Shown here: piece by piece, positions 8,864 through 18,344 of the stretch
Numbering within the stretch: the first letter of the stretch is position 1
Layout of the letters: every line of letters starts with the position of its first letter
Assembly: GCA_947448735.1 (NCBI GenBank)
Contig: CANFOS010000013.1
Location: 18,397-82,396, forward strand
DNA from: Comamonadaceae bacterium
GTDB lineage: Bacteria > Pseudomonadota > Gammaproteobacteria > Burkholderiales > Burkholderiaceae_C
Direction of reading: 5' to 3'
Length of the DNA: 64,000 nt
Made by a program: the position numbers and the translations under genes
The notes under the pieces: model-generated
The model's database searches: none
The model's input: the letters and a program-made list of their open reading frames with translations, nothing else
What the model was told of the DNA's origin: nothing

Positions 8864-9892
8864 TCAGTTGTCAAGGGCGATTTTGTTGGATTTGATCAGG
8901 TTAGACCGTTTGATGGTCTCACTGGCAATGTAGCGGTCAAAGTCTGCCTTGCCCATGGACAAAACGCGGCCGCCCAAGACGCCCATGCGCTTTTTGAAAT
9001 CGGCCTCCTGGGTGGCCTTGACAAAACCGCGCGTCAGGGCCGCGACGATCTCGGGCGGTGTTTTGGACGATGCAAATACGCCAAACCAGCCTTCTGACTC
9101 ATAGCCGGGAAGGCCGCTTTCGGCAACGGTGGGTACGTTGGGCAGAAGTTCCAGCCGCTCTTTGCCGGTCGTCGCAATGGCCTTGAGTCGACCACTTTGC
9201 AGGAACGGCATGGCCGTGTTGATATCACCCGTGATGAATTGCACCTGTCCACCCACAACGTCGGTAAAGGCCGGAACCGCACCCTTGTAAGGCACGTGCT
9301 GCATGTCCAGGCCAGCCTGTGACTTGATCAACTCACTGGCGAAATGGGGTGGTCCACCAGCACCCGAGGACGCAAAATTGATCTTGCCCGGATTGGCCTT
9401 TGCTGCGGCTATCAGCTCGCGGATCGTGTTGGGTGCGAAGGCAGGATTGGCCACCACCACATAGGGAATGGCCACCACAGGAGCCACCGGAACCAGGTCG
9501 CGCATGGGTACGAATGGCATTTTTTCCTGAATCGGGTCGACGGCCACATTGTTGGACCCGGCCAGAACGACGGTGTATCCGTCTGCAGCGGCATTGATCG
9601 TCGCAATGACCCCCAGATTGCCGGCTGCCCCGGGCTTGTTTTCCACCACGACTTGTTGCCCCAGTGCCTTGGACGCCTCAATGGCGAGTTGACGGCCGAT
9701 CGTGTCGGTTGCACCGCCCGGAGGGTACGGCACGATCAACTTGATGGGCGCTGCCGGGAATGGATCGGCAGCCGTTGAAAGCCCGAGCGTCATGGCTGAA
9801 GCGGTCGCAACAATCGCCCGCAGGATGAACCTGCGGCGAACCCGCGAACGGCCTTTGTTGAGGTTGGACGGGGCAATGCTGAATTTCTTCAT
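8864..9892 (-). CDS. Bug family tripartite tricarboxylate transporter substrate-binding protein
   Basis: 'FPAAPIKLIVPYPPGGATDTIGRQLAIEASKALGQQVVVENKPGAAGNLG'. Confidence 0.93.
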   Translation of the reverse strand: MKKFSIAPSNLNKGRSRVRRRFILRAIVATASAMTLGLSTAADPFPAAPIKLIVPYPPGGATDTIGRQLAIEASKALGQQVVVENKPGAAGNLGVIATINAAADGYTVVLAGSNNVAVDPIQEKMPFVPMRDLVPVAPVVAIPYVVVANPAFAPNTIRELIAAAKANPGKINFASSGAGGPPHFASELIKSQAGLDMQHVPYKGAVPAFTDVVGGQVQFITGDINTAMPFLQSGRLKAIATTGKERLELLPNVPTVAESGLPGYESEGWFGVFASSKTPPEIVAALTRGFVKATQEADFKKRMGVLGGRVLSMGKADFDRYIASETIKRSNLIKSNKIALDN

Positions 9893-9986
9893 GGCGTCTC
9901 CGGTGCAGATATGTTGATCATCAAACCGCTGCTTTTGGGAGCCTATCCTAGCTTCACGATGGATTTTGTGTCAACTAAAACTTTGG

Positions 9987-9998
9987 ATTGTTGACAAT
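9987..9998. promoter_or_regulatory. candidate operator (inverted repeat ATTGT-TG-ACAAT)
   Basis: Inverted repeat in the divergent intergenic region 9893-10050 between the Bug gene and the ICL-like operon that carries its own GntR gene. Confidence 0.5.
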
Positions 9999-10050
9999 GT
10001 TGGGTTCGGCGAAACAAAATGAGGCCTGAAGCAACCAAAGGAAACACCCC

Positions 10051-10944
10051 ATGACAGGTCCAAGCAACAACCATTCACTGAACCGCGCCATGCGACAGGC
10101 TTTGCAGCCTGGTGCCGGCATCATCATGCCGGGCGCTGGTAATGCATTGGCGGCCCGGGTGATTGAGGTCACCGGGCATTCAATGCTGATGGTCAGCGGT
10201 GCGGCGGTGGCAAACAGCTATCTGGGCGTGCCCGATATTGGCCTGGTCTCGCTTTCCGAACTGGCAGGCCATGTGGGGGCGATCCGCGACGCCGTCAGCA
10301 TTCCTTTGCTGGTTGACGGCGACACCGGCTTTGGCAACGCCATCAGTGTGGTGCACACGGTGCGCGTGCTTGAAAGGGCCGGAGCCAACGCCATCATGCT
10401 TGAGGATCAGACGTTCCCCAAGCGCTGCGGGCATTTCGAAGGCAAGGACATCATCAGCAAAGACGAGATGGTGCAAAAGATCAAGGCCGCTGTCGACACC
10501 AGGCTTGACGGCGACATGATGATTCTGGCCCGTACCGACTCGCGCGCGGTTGAAGGCCTGCAGGGTGCGCTTGACCGTGCCCGTGCCTACCAGGAGGCGG
10601 GTGCCGACTTTTTGTTCATTGAGGCGCCTTTGAATGTTGAAGAACTGGCTGCCATCCCTCGGGAGGTGCCGGGCATCCATATCTGCAACCTTGTGGTGGG
10701 TGGCAAGACGCCGCTGCTGCATCGCGACGAGCTCGCCAAAATGGGATTTGCAGCCATCGTTTATGCGAACGTTGCCCTGCAGGCCGCGCTTCAGGCCATG
10801 GAGAAGTCGCTGAAACACCTGCATGACAACGGCTCCATTGCCGGCATGGAAGACCAACTCATGATGTTCAAGGAGCGCCAGCAGATGGTGGACGCCGCGC
10901 ACTACAACCACTTGGCCGACAAATACGGCGCACGGGCAGTCTGA
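10051..10944 (+). CDS. isocitrate lyase/PEP mutase family protein (dimethylmalate/methylisocitrate lyase-like)
   Basis: 'KRCGHFEGKDII', 'DGDTGFGNAISV', 'ARTDSRAVEGL'. Confidence 0.9.
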   Translation: MTGPSNNHSLNRAMRQALQPGAGIIMPGAGNALAARVIEVTGHSMLMVSGAAVANSYLGVPDIGLVSLSELAGHVGAIRDAVSIPLLVDGDTGFGNAISVVHTVRVLERAGANAIMLEDQTFPKRCGHFEGKDIISKDEMVQKIKAAVDTRLDGDMMILARTDSRAVEGLQGALDRARAYQEAGADFLFIEAPLNVEELAAIPREVPGIHICNLVVGGKTPLLHRDELAKMGFAAIVYANVALQAALQAMEKSLKHLHDNGSIAGMEDQLMMFKERQQMVDAAHYNHLADKYGARAV

Positions 10945-10946
10945 CC

Positions 10947-12353
10947 ATGGCAACCCCCGAAACTTTTTTCGACAAGGTCTGGCGCGACCATCAGATCACC
11001 ATGCTGGGCGATGATTTGGCCTTGATGCAGATTGACCGCTTGGTGCTGCACGAACTCAGTGGCAGCCAGGCGGTGAGGGCGTTGGCCGAAGGTGGGCATC
11101 AGCCCGATAGTCGTGGCCAGGTGTTCACGGTCATCGAGCATCTGATCTCAACACGGCCAGACCGCGGGCCGACCGATTCGGTGTCGGTCAGCGGGCCCGC
11201 CATGATTCAGGGGACTCGCGAGGCCTCGCTCAAGTACGGATTTCACTTTATAGACTACGACGATGAGCGGCAGGGCATCGCCCACGTGGTCGCGCCCGAA
11301 CTCGCCATTGCGCTGCCCGGCACCACGCTGGTCTGTTGTGACAGCCACACCTGTACGGTCGGGGGCGTTGGCGCTCTGGCCTGGGGCATCGGTGCAAGCG
11401 AAGCAGAACACGTGCTGGCCACGCAGACGCTGGCCCAGACCAAACCCAAGACCATGCGTGTTTCATTTGAAGGCCAGCTGCCGCGTGGCGTGTATGCCAA
11501 GGACCTCATCCTTGCATTGATCGGGCAGATTGGTGCCAATGGCGGCATTGGGTATGCCGTTGAGTTTGCCGGCCCGGTGATTGCCGCGCTACCGATCGAG
11601 GGGCGCCTGACCCTTTGCAATATGGCGGTTGAGTTCTCTGCCAAATTTGGCTTTGTGCCGCCGGACGAGGTGACCTTGCGCTACCTGGCCGGCCGCGAAT
11701 TTGCGCCGCAAGGTGCTGCCTGGGACGCGGCCGCGGCTTACTGGCTTTCGCTGCGGACAGACCCGAGCGCCGTGTTTGATGCGGAAGTTCGCGTCGACTG
11801 CTCCCGGATCACACCCATGGTGACATGGGGCACCAGCCCGCAGCACGTCGCATTCATTGATGCCGCAGTGCCCGCCGCTTCGGCAGAACGCGATGCGCAG
11901 GCGCAGCTTGATGCGCAACAGGCACTTGATTACATGCAGTTGACCGCGGGCATGTCGCTTGCCGGTGTTCCGATTGACGTGGCTTACATTGGTTCTTGCA
12001 CCAATGCCCGGCTGTCGGACCTGCGCATTGCTGCCGCTGTGCTCAAGGGGCGCAAGGTCATGCCAGGCGTGCAGGCCATTTGTGTGCCCGGCTCAACGGC
12101 CGTCAAGCGCGCGGCAGAAGCCGAAGGCCTTGATCGCATCTTCAAGGACGCAGGATTTGAGTGGCATGCGTCGGCCTGCGGCTTTTGCGGGCATATTGGC
12201 GACGACCGCTTCGCCAATTTGCGCGTCATCAGCACCACCAATCGGAATTTCAAGGGCCGACAGGGTCCGGATACCCGTACCCATCTGGCGAGCCCGGCGA
12301 CGGTGGCGGCGTCGGCTATCGCTGGCTGCATTGCCAGTGCCTCGGAGGTCTAA
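10947..12353 (+). CDS. aconitase/3-isopropylmalate dehydratase large subunit family protein
   Basis: LeuC-like; Fe-S ligand contexts 'VCCDSHTCTVGGVGALAWGIG', 'YIGSCTNARLSDLRIAA', 'SACGFCG'. Confidence 0.92.
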   Translation: MATPETFFDKVWRDHQITMLGDDLALMQIDRLVLHELSGSQAVRALAEGGHQPDSRGQVFTVIEHLISTRPDRGPTDSVSVSGPAMIQGTREASLKYGFHFIDYDDERQGIAHVVAPELAIALPGTTLVCCDSHTCTVGGVGALAWGIGASEAEHVLATQTLAQTKPKTMRVSFEGQLPRGVYAKDLILALIGQIGANGGIGYAVEFAGPVIAALPIEGRLTLCNMAVEFSAKFGFVPPDEVTLRYLAGREFAPQGAAWDAAAAYWLSLRTDPSAVFDAEVRVDCSRITPMVTWGTSPQHVAFIDAAVPAASAERDAQAQLDAQQALDYMQLTAGMSLAGVPIDVAYIGSCTNARLSDLRIAAAVLKGRKVMPGVQAICVPGSTAVKRAAEAEGLDRIFKDAGFEWHASACGFCGHIGDDRFANLRVISTTNRNFKGRQGPDTRTHLASPATVAASAIAGCIASASEV

Positions 12354-12356
12354 GGT

Positions 12357-13010
12357 ATGGAAATTTTCGAATCCATCACCGGCATCGCCGCGCCAATGAT
12401 GCAGATCAACATTGACACAGACCAAATCATTCCGGCACGCTACCTGGGTGGTACCGACGCGAAGGGCTATGGTGCGCACCTGTTCGCGAACGCGCGGTTC
12501 CTGCCCGATGGCACCGCCAACCCCGCTTTCATATTGAACCAGGAGCCTTACTGCAACGCCCAGGTGTTGCTGGCGGATCGCAATTTTGGTTGCGGATCAT
12601 CGCGCGAGCGTGCACCCAAGGCACTGCGCGAGTTTGGCTTTCGCGCGGTGATTGCGCCATCTTTTGGCGGTATCTTTTTCAACAACTGCTTTCGCAATGG
12701 CCTGCTCCCGGTTGTGCTGCCGCTTGACGAGGTCCGGCAGATGGCCGACCTCGTGAACGCGAGCGCCGGACGCCAGCAGGTGGCGGTGGATTTGCAGCGG
12801 CAAATCGTGACGCTGCCTGATACCCATCACGTCTTTCGGTTCAAGGCGCCCGAAACCCTGCGCCAGATGCTGCTGCAGGGTGTGGACGAAATCCAGCAAA
12901 CGCTGGCTCAGCACAACGTCATTGCCGAATGGCGTCAAGCTGACCGCCTGCGCCGCCCCTGGGCCTACGCCACGGAAACGCTCGCGCCTGCAATGAGAAC
13001 CGGTCGCTGA
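12357..13010 (+). CDS. aconitase/3-isopropylmalate dehydratase small subunit family protein
   Basis: LeuD-like; 'NIDTDQIIPARYL', 'NFGCGSSRERAPKALREFGFRAVIAPSFGGIFFNNCFRNGLLPV'. Confidence 0.93.
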   Translation: MEIFESITGIAAPMMQINIDTDQIIPARYLGGTDAKGYGAHLFANARFLPDGTANPAFILNQEPYCNAQVLLADRNFGCGSSRERAPKALREFGFRAVIAPSFGGIFFNNCFRNGLLPVVLPLDEVRQMADLVNASAGRQQVAVDLQRQIVTLPDTHHVFRFKAPETLRQMLLQGVDEIQQTLAQHNVIAEWRQADRLRRPWAYATETLAPAMRTGR

Positions 13011-13012
13011 AG

Positions 13013-13702
13013 ATGGCCGTTGCAGCCTTCAAACCCCGCGATGCGTTGGCTGATCTGGCGGCCCAGGTCGTGGTGCAACTCGAGCGCATGATCCTGAGCG
13101 GAGATCTTGAACCCGGTGCCAAGCTGCCAGAGGCCACGCTGTCGGAAACCATGGGCGTGGGGCGCGGACCGCTGCGCGAGGCGATCCGTATTCTTGAAGG
13201 GCGGCGTCTGCTCGAGCGCACGCCTAACGCCGGTGTTCGCGTGATTGCGCCCACGCTGGACGATTTTGAGCAATTGCTGGTGACGCGCGAGGCCCTTGAG
13301 GGCATGGCGGCCAGATTGGCGGCCGAGAACATGACCTCATCCGAAATACAGGCCCTGCGCGACATGGTCAATGGTCTGGAAGCCATTGATACCCGGCAGA
13401 CAGTTCCTTTTGGCGTATTTGACGCCGGTCCGGATCAGGACTTTCACCGCAATATTGCCATTGGAAGCCGTAATCAGCGCATCTCACAGCTCTTGTGCGA
13501 AGACCTGTATTCACTGCTGCGATTTTTCCGTTTTCGTGCCGCCGAGGCACGCTCCAACCCAGCCATTACCCACGCCGAACACCGCGCCATCATTGAATGC
13601 ATTCACCAACGTGACGGCGATGGGGCTGAAATAGCCATGCGTGCGCATGTGCGGCGCAGCCGTACCACCTTGCTGGCACACCTGCGCGGCAGTCTTGGAT
13701 AA
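13013..13702 (+). CDS. GntR family transcriptional regulator (FCD domain)
   Basis: 'LEPGAKLPEATLSETMGVGRGPLREAIRILEGRRLLERTPNAGVRV'. Confidence 0.92.
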   Translation: MAVAAFKPRDALADLAAQVVVQLERMILSGDLEPGAKLPEATLSETMGVGRGPLREAIRILEGRRLLERTPNAGVRVIAPTLDDFEQLLVTREALEGMAARLAAENMTSSEIQALRDMVNGLEAIDTRQTVPFGVFDAGPDQDFHRNIAIGSRNQRISQLLCEDLYSLLRFFRFRAAEARSNPAITHAEHRAIIECIHQRDGDGAEIAMRAHVRRSRTTLLAHLRGSLG

Positions 13703-13721
13703 ATAGCCAGAGGAGACCTGA

Positions 13722-14708
13722 ATGCCAAACCGCAGAACATTTTTTCGTTGGTCGTCAGCCGTGCTGACAATGGCCACGCCCTGGGTAACGTTTCCGGCGC
13801 GGTCTCAATCGCGCAAGTACCCTGAAAAACCCATCCGATTCATCGTCCCATTTGCTGCTGGCGGCGGTGGCGACACCATGGCCCGCTTTCTGTCTCAGCG
13901 CCTGTTTGAGCGTGTAGGCCAAACCGTGGTTGTAGAAAACAAGGTCGGCGCGGGCGGTATTCTCGGGTCCGACTTCGTCCTCAAGTCGGCACCGGACGGG
14001 TACACGCTGCTGAACATGTCGAGCACCTATCCCATTCAGGCGGCAGTGAGCAAACTGCCTTACGACCCGATTGAAGACATGCAGCCGATCGCCATGATTT
14101 CACGCGACCCGGCACTGGTCATCGTCGGATCGAATTCCCCCATCAAGACCTTGAACGACCTGATTGCGGCCGCGAAAAAAAATCCAGGCAAACTGACCTA
14201 CGGCTCAGCTGGCATAGGGTCCATCGCCCATCTGGGCATGGAAGAGCTTGCGTTCATCCTCGGCATCAAGCTCATCCACGTCCCCTACAAAGGGTCTTCC
14301 CAGGCCTTCAACGATGTGATTGGCAATCAGATCGACATGATGTTGACCAGCGCGACCTTTGGTGCACCTTTTGTCAAGAGCAACCGTGTCATTGGCCTTG
14401 GCGTGGCAGGTAACCAGCGGGTGACAACCATGCCCGAGCTTGCGACTTTCACCGAACTGGGCTACCCCGCTTTTCAGGTGTTTGACTGGAAGGCGCTGGC
14501 CGGTCCAAAGGGCATCCCCGCCCAAGTTGTCAGCTTTCTGAATGCCGAAGTCAACGCCATCTTGTCTGACAAGGCCACCTCCGGCAAATTCGAGGCTGAC
14601 GGAACCCGCATGATGGGCGGCACGCCCGAGCAAATGATGGTGCAGATCAAGTCCGACATCGAGCGCTGGAAACGCGTCGTTGAAAAGGCTAACGTCAAAG
14701 TTGAGTGA
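13722..14708 (+). CDS. Bug family tripartite tricarboxylate transporter substrate-binding protein
   Basis: 'YPEKPIRFIVPFAAGGGGDTMARFLSQRLFERVGQTVVVENKVGAGGILG'. Confidence 0.93.
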   Translation: MPNRRTFFRWSSAVLTMATPWVTFPARSQSRKYPEKPIRFIVPFAAGGGGDTMARFLSQRLFERVGQTVVVENKVGAGGILGSDFVLKSAPDGYTLLNMSSTYPIQAAVSKLPYDPIEDMQPIAMISRDPALVIVGSNSPIKTLNDLIAAAKKNPGKLTYGSAGIGSIAHLGMEELAFILGIKLIHVPYKGSSQAFNDVIGNQIDMMLTSATFGAPFVKSNRVIGLGVAGNQRVTTMPELATFTELGYPAFQVFDWKALAGPKGIPAQVVSFLNAEVNAILSDKATSGKFEADGTRMMGGTPEQMMVQIKSDIERWKRVVEKANVKVE

Positions 14709-14933
14709 ATGAACTCTTGGCGGCTGAATTCTTAAAGCAGTTTGCCTCGTTCGTGAGTGGCCCTAATTAGTCGCCTCTGATAAACCCCATAAACCCAGCA
14801 TCTATGCGGGTTAGCGGCGGGTTTAGTGGTACGAAATATTCGTATTGTTGCAGGACTGAGCGGGCACGTGATGTGGGGGACGTCTGTCGTTCATCGGCTC
14901 GCTTTTTGGTGGCAAATTTGCTACCATCAAACC

Positions 14934-15356
14934 ATGCGTGTTGTGATCGATACCAACGTTTTTGTGGGTGCTTGCCTTGGAGTGGGGGCATCCAACGGGG
15001 TGATTCGGGCTTGTTTGGAGCGCCGGGTAGTGCCGCTGATGGGTGAAACCTTGTTCAGGGAGTTTGAGGCGGTGCTGGCGCGTGATGCCCTGTTCGTCAA
15101 CAGCCGCTTGAACGCACAAGAGCGTAACGCCTTGCTGGACAGCTATTTGGCGCTGTGCGAGTGGACGCGTGTTTACTTTTTGTGGCGTCCCAATTTGCAA
15201 GATGAATCGGACAACCATTTGATAGAACTTGCCGTGGCGGGTGATGCTGACGCCATCGTCACCCGCAATTTGCGCGACTTGCAGGGTGCCCAGTTGCGTT
15301 TTGGCGCATTGCGGGTGATTTCACCCGAAGACTTTTTGAAGGAGCTTTTGACATGA
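14934..15356 (+). CDS. putative toxin-antitoxin system toxin, PIN family
   Basis: MRVVIDTNVFVGACLG...; acidic PIN residues; 'AVAGDADAIVTRNLRDL'; overlaps downstream RHH gene. Confidence 0.87.
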   Translation: MRVVIDTNVFVGACLGVGASNGVIRACLERRVVPLMGETLFREFEAVLARDALFVNSRLNAQERNALLDSYLALCEWTRVYFLWRPNLQDESDNHLIELAVAGDADAIVTRNLRDLQGAQLRFGALRVISPEDFLKELLT

Positions 15357-15571
15357 CCGCCCTGACCGTACGCCTGCCTGACGAAAAACACCGCCGCCTC
15401 AAAGCTCTGGCCAAGAGCCGTGGCACGCCATTGAACCGTCTGATCGACGACATGACCACGGTCATGCTGGCTGAGTTTGATGCCGAAACGCGTTTTCAGT
15501 TACGTGCTGCCCGGGGCGCCGGGCAGGAGGCGATGGGCCTGAAGTTGTTGGACAAAGCCATGGTGTCTTAG
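15353..15571 (+). CDS. ribbon-helix-helix antitoxin-like protein
   Basis: MTALTVRLPDEKHRRLKALAKSRGTPLNRLIDD; ATGA overlap with the PIN gene. Confidence 0.75.
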   Translation: MTALTVRLPDEKHRRLKALAKSRGTPLNRLIDDMTTVMLAEFDAETRFQLRAARGAGQEAMGLKLLDKAMVS

Positions 15572-15818
15572 CCTTTGGGCGCAAGATCACAAGCCAACCA
15601 GGGATAAATACGGCCACCGACACAACCCAAAAAAGGCTTGAAACCCTGGTCGTGCGATACAAGATCGGCATCGACGGCCTGCCGCCCGCCTCGACTTAGG
15701 CAGTGTCGGCATAACTCCAAGTGCGACATATCTAGGCAAAGAGGCGCGCCAAGCCGGAGCTGCACGGATAAAACCAACCGGCGCGTTCATGCATGATGCG
15801 ATGTCTATGATGTCAGCC

Positions 15819-16211
15819 ATGACAGAAATTAGCCCTAAACCCTGCGCGTTTTGCACCCTGCCTTCAGCGCGGGTGATTGACGAAAACGCCACGGCCATAG
15901 TTATCCGTGACGGCTACCCGGTGTCGCCCGGTCACACCCTGTTGATACCTAAACGACACACGGGTTCTTTTTTTGATCTATCGGAACAGGAGCGTGGAGA
16001 CCTGTTGGGCCTGCTTGACCGTGCGAAGCTGGTGTTGGACAAAGAGTTTCAACCGCAGAGCTACAACATCGGCATCAATGACGGCGCTGCAGCCGGCCAG
16101 ACGGTGCCCCATCTGCATGTGCACCTGATTCCTCGTTTTGAGGGTGACTTGCCTGATCCAAGGGGAGGTGTGCGATGGGTGATTCCGGACAAGGCGAAAT
16201 ACTGGCCATGA
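15819..16211 (+). CDS. HIT family protein
   Basis: 'GQTVPHLHVHLIPRF' HxHxH triad; 'VSPGHTLLIPKRHTGSFFDL'. Confidence 0.93.
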   Translation: MTEISPKPCAFCTLPSARVIDENATAIVIRDGYPVSPGHTLLIPKRHTGSFFDLSEQERGDLLGLLDRAKLVLDKEFQPQSYNIGINDGAAAGQTVPHLHVHLIPRFEGDLPDPRGGVRWVIPDKAKYWP

Positions 16212-17113
16212 CGCGCGACGAAGTTATTGCTGCGTTTAACGCAATCCGTGTCTGGACAAACGGGGACCGACGGGCGGTGCACAAGCCGCTGTTGGTGCTG
16301 TTGGCGTTGTCCCGCGTGAACGACGTGACTGCGCAAACGATGGATTGGAACGATGCCGAGCCTTTGCTGAAAGTCTTGCTGGAAGAGTTTGGTCCAGATG
16401 GTTCGTCCAATACTCGTCATTACCCGTTCTGGCATTTACAGACCGATGGGCTCTGGCTGTTAAGTGGTCCTACAGAGATTCTGAATCGTCCGCCGGGTGC
16501 GACGCCAACACTGACGGAGTTGCGGCAGAACCGTGTTCGGGGCGGTTTCACCATGCCCATTTACGACGCACTGAAGGCGGACCCCGATCTCATTAATATC
16601 GTCGCGCAGCGCATTGTGGATGCGCATTTTCCGGAGAGCATTCGAGGTGATGTACTTGGTGCGGTGGGCCTTGCACAGGTTGAGTCCATGGGCACGCCTA
16701 AGGATCCACAACGCCGGCGTGATCCCGCCTTTCGGGAAAAGGTTCTTCGGGCCTATCAATACCGCTGCGCGGTGTGCGGCCACGACCTTCGCATGGGGCA
16801 AAAGTCTATCGGACTAGAGGCGGCTCACATCAAATGGTTTCAAGCCAATGGTCCGGACGAAGTGCCTAACGGCATTGCCATGTGTTCGCTACACCACAAG
16901 GTGTTTGACCTGGGTGCATTCAAGATCCTGCCCGAAACCTATCTGATGGTTTTCAGCCAGGATCTCAACGGTAGCGAAGATGCGTCCCACCGCATGCTGG
17001 CCTACCACGGATCAGGAATGATCCTTCCCCAAAGCCAAGAGTACCTGCCGCACCCGGCCAATTTGGATTGGCACGCCAGGCAGGTATTCAAAAGCCCGGC
17101 AAGGAGCGGCTGA
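16208..17113 (+). CDS. HNH endonuclease, resembling phosphorothioated-DNA-binding restriction endonucleases
   Basis: N-term 'MTRDEVIAAFNAIRVWTNGDRRAVHKPLLVLLALSRV'; C-term HNH 'YRCAVCGHDLRMGQKSIGLEAAHIKWFQANGPDEVPNGIAMCSLHHKVFD'. ATGA overlap with HIT gene. Confidence 0.8.
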   Translation: MTRDEVIAAFNAIRVWTNGDRRAVHKPLLVLLALSRVNDVTAQTMDWNDAEPLLKVLLEEFGPDGSSNTRHYPFWHLQTDGLWLLSGPTEILNRPPGATPTLTELRQNRVRGGFTMPIYDALKADPDLINIVAQRIVDAHFPESIRGDVLGAVGLAQVESMGTPKDPQRRRDPAFREKVLRAYQYRCAVCGHDLRMGQKSIGLEAAHIKWFQANGPDEVPNGIAMCSLHHKVFDLGAFKILPETYLMVFSQDLNGSEDASHRMLAYHGSGMILPQSQEYLPHPANLDWHARQVFKSPARSG

Positions 17114-17183
17114 TGTTTGTTTCATAGACCTGTTGGGTTCACCAATAGCTTAAATATTCGAAGAGATTCAGTTGTGATGCACC

Positions 17184-18147
17184 TTAAACATACCGCCCAA
17201 TAGCCGCCAACAGCATCTTCTGCACCGAAGCCTTGAGCGCCGGTGGTGCCAGCACTTCAACATCCGGGCCAAAGCGCAAAATGTCGCCGACCAATTCTCG
17301 GTCATCAGAGTAGGGTATGGACAGCACAAAGCTGCCGTCTGCCTCGGTTGTGCTTTGTTGCTCTGGGTGCCAGACTTCGCGTGACACCCATTGCGATCGC
17401 TTGGGTGAAAATTTCAGCTTGGCCCATTGGGTGTCAGACCCGGCAAAGATGCCGTAGCCGGCGCTCATTTCGGCCTTTATTTTTTCTGGCGGCACTTCGG
17501 TGGCGGGTTCGTCCATCACTATCATGTTTTCGATGGCGTCTACAGAAAAGCTGCGCAGGCCGTTGCGCAGGTGGCACCAGGCGTCCAGGTACCAGTTGTT
17601 TTTGTAATGCACCAGGCGCTGGGGCGAGACTTCACGCTCCACGGTTTCGCTGGTTTGGCGGTTGAGGTGGCTGATCTTGATACGCTGGCGGGCCATGGTG
17701 GCGGCGGCCAGCACTTCAAACACTCTAGGCGCCAGTGTGCGTTTACGCGAGTTGATGATCAGGATGTGTTTGGCCACGTCCTTTTGCGCCAGGCCTTGCT
17801 GGCCCATCAGCTCTGCCAGCCTGCCCTGGATGGGTTTAAGGGTAGCCGCCAGTACCGTGGGCTCTAGCTGCGACAGCAGCTGCTCAATCGTCAGCAGGGC
17901 CAGCAGCTCGTCATGGCTAAACCACAGGCCGGGCATCTCGCTGTCGGTGTGGCCTTGCGCCATGCGGTAACCACCCAGGTCGCGGTCAAAAACAATGGGC
18001 ACATTGCAGCTGGTCGCGCAGCTTGGCAATGTCGCGCTTGAAGGTGGCCTGCGATATCTCCAGCGCCGCCTGAATGGCCGCAGCAGACATGGCGCCGCGG
18101 CCAGAAAGCAAGCCCTTGTAACGGTACAGTCGCGCAATTTCACTCAT
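17184..18147 (-). pseudogene. WYL-domain HTH transcriptional regulator with apparent +1 frameshift
   Basis: Start frame from 18147: MSEIARLYRYKGLLSGRGAMSAAAIQAALEISQATFKRDIAKLRDQLQCAHCF*. The other frame continues NVPIVFDRDLGGYRMAQG... to the WYL domain 'VSPQRLVHYKNNWYLDAWCHLRNGLRSFSVDAIENM'. An extra base near 18006 reconciles the frames. Confidence 0.75.
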
Positions 18148-18344
18148 GCCTGCTCCTGCCATTTGTGTTGAGTTTCATTATTACAACTATTACAGACTGA
18201 AGGCTCTCAGGGTGATCCCGGGCATGCCTCTATTTGCGCGGTCAGGGCTGTAGTTAGGAACAGGGCGGGAGGCTCATGTGGTGAGCCTGGGCGCTGAAAT
18301 GCACACACCGGGGCAATGGCAGGGCCATCGACCACTCCCTTTGT

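Noticed and set aside
14709-14933. Possible attachment site at the island's left edge (repeats of CCCATAAACCC / GCGGGTT)
   Set aside because: No integrase and no matching direct repeat was found on the right side; insufficient support.
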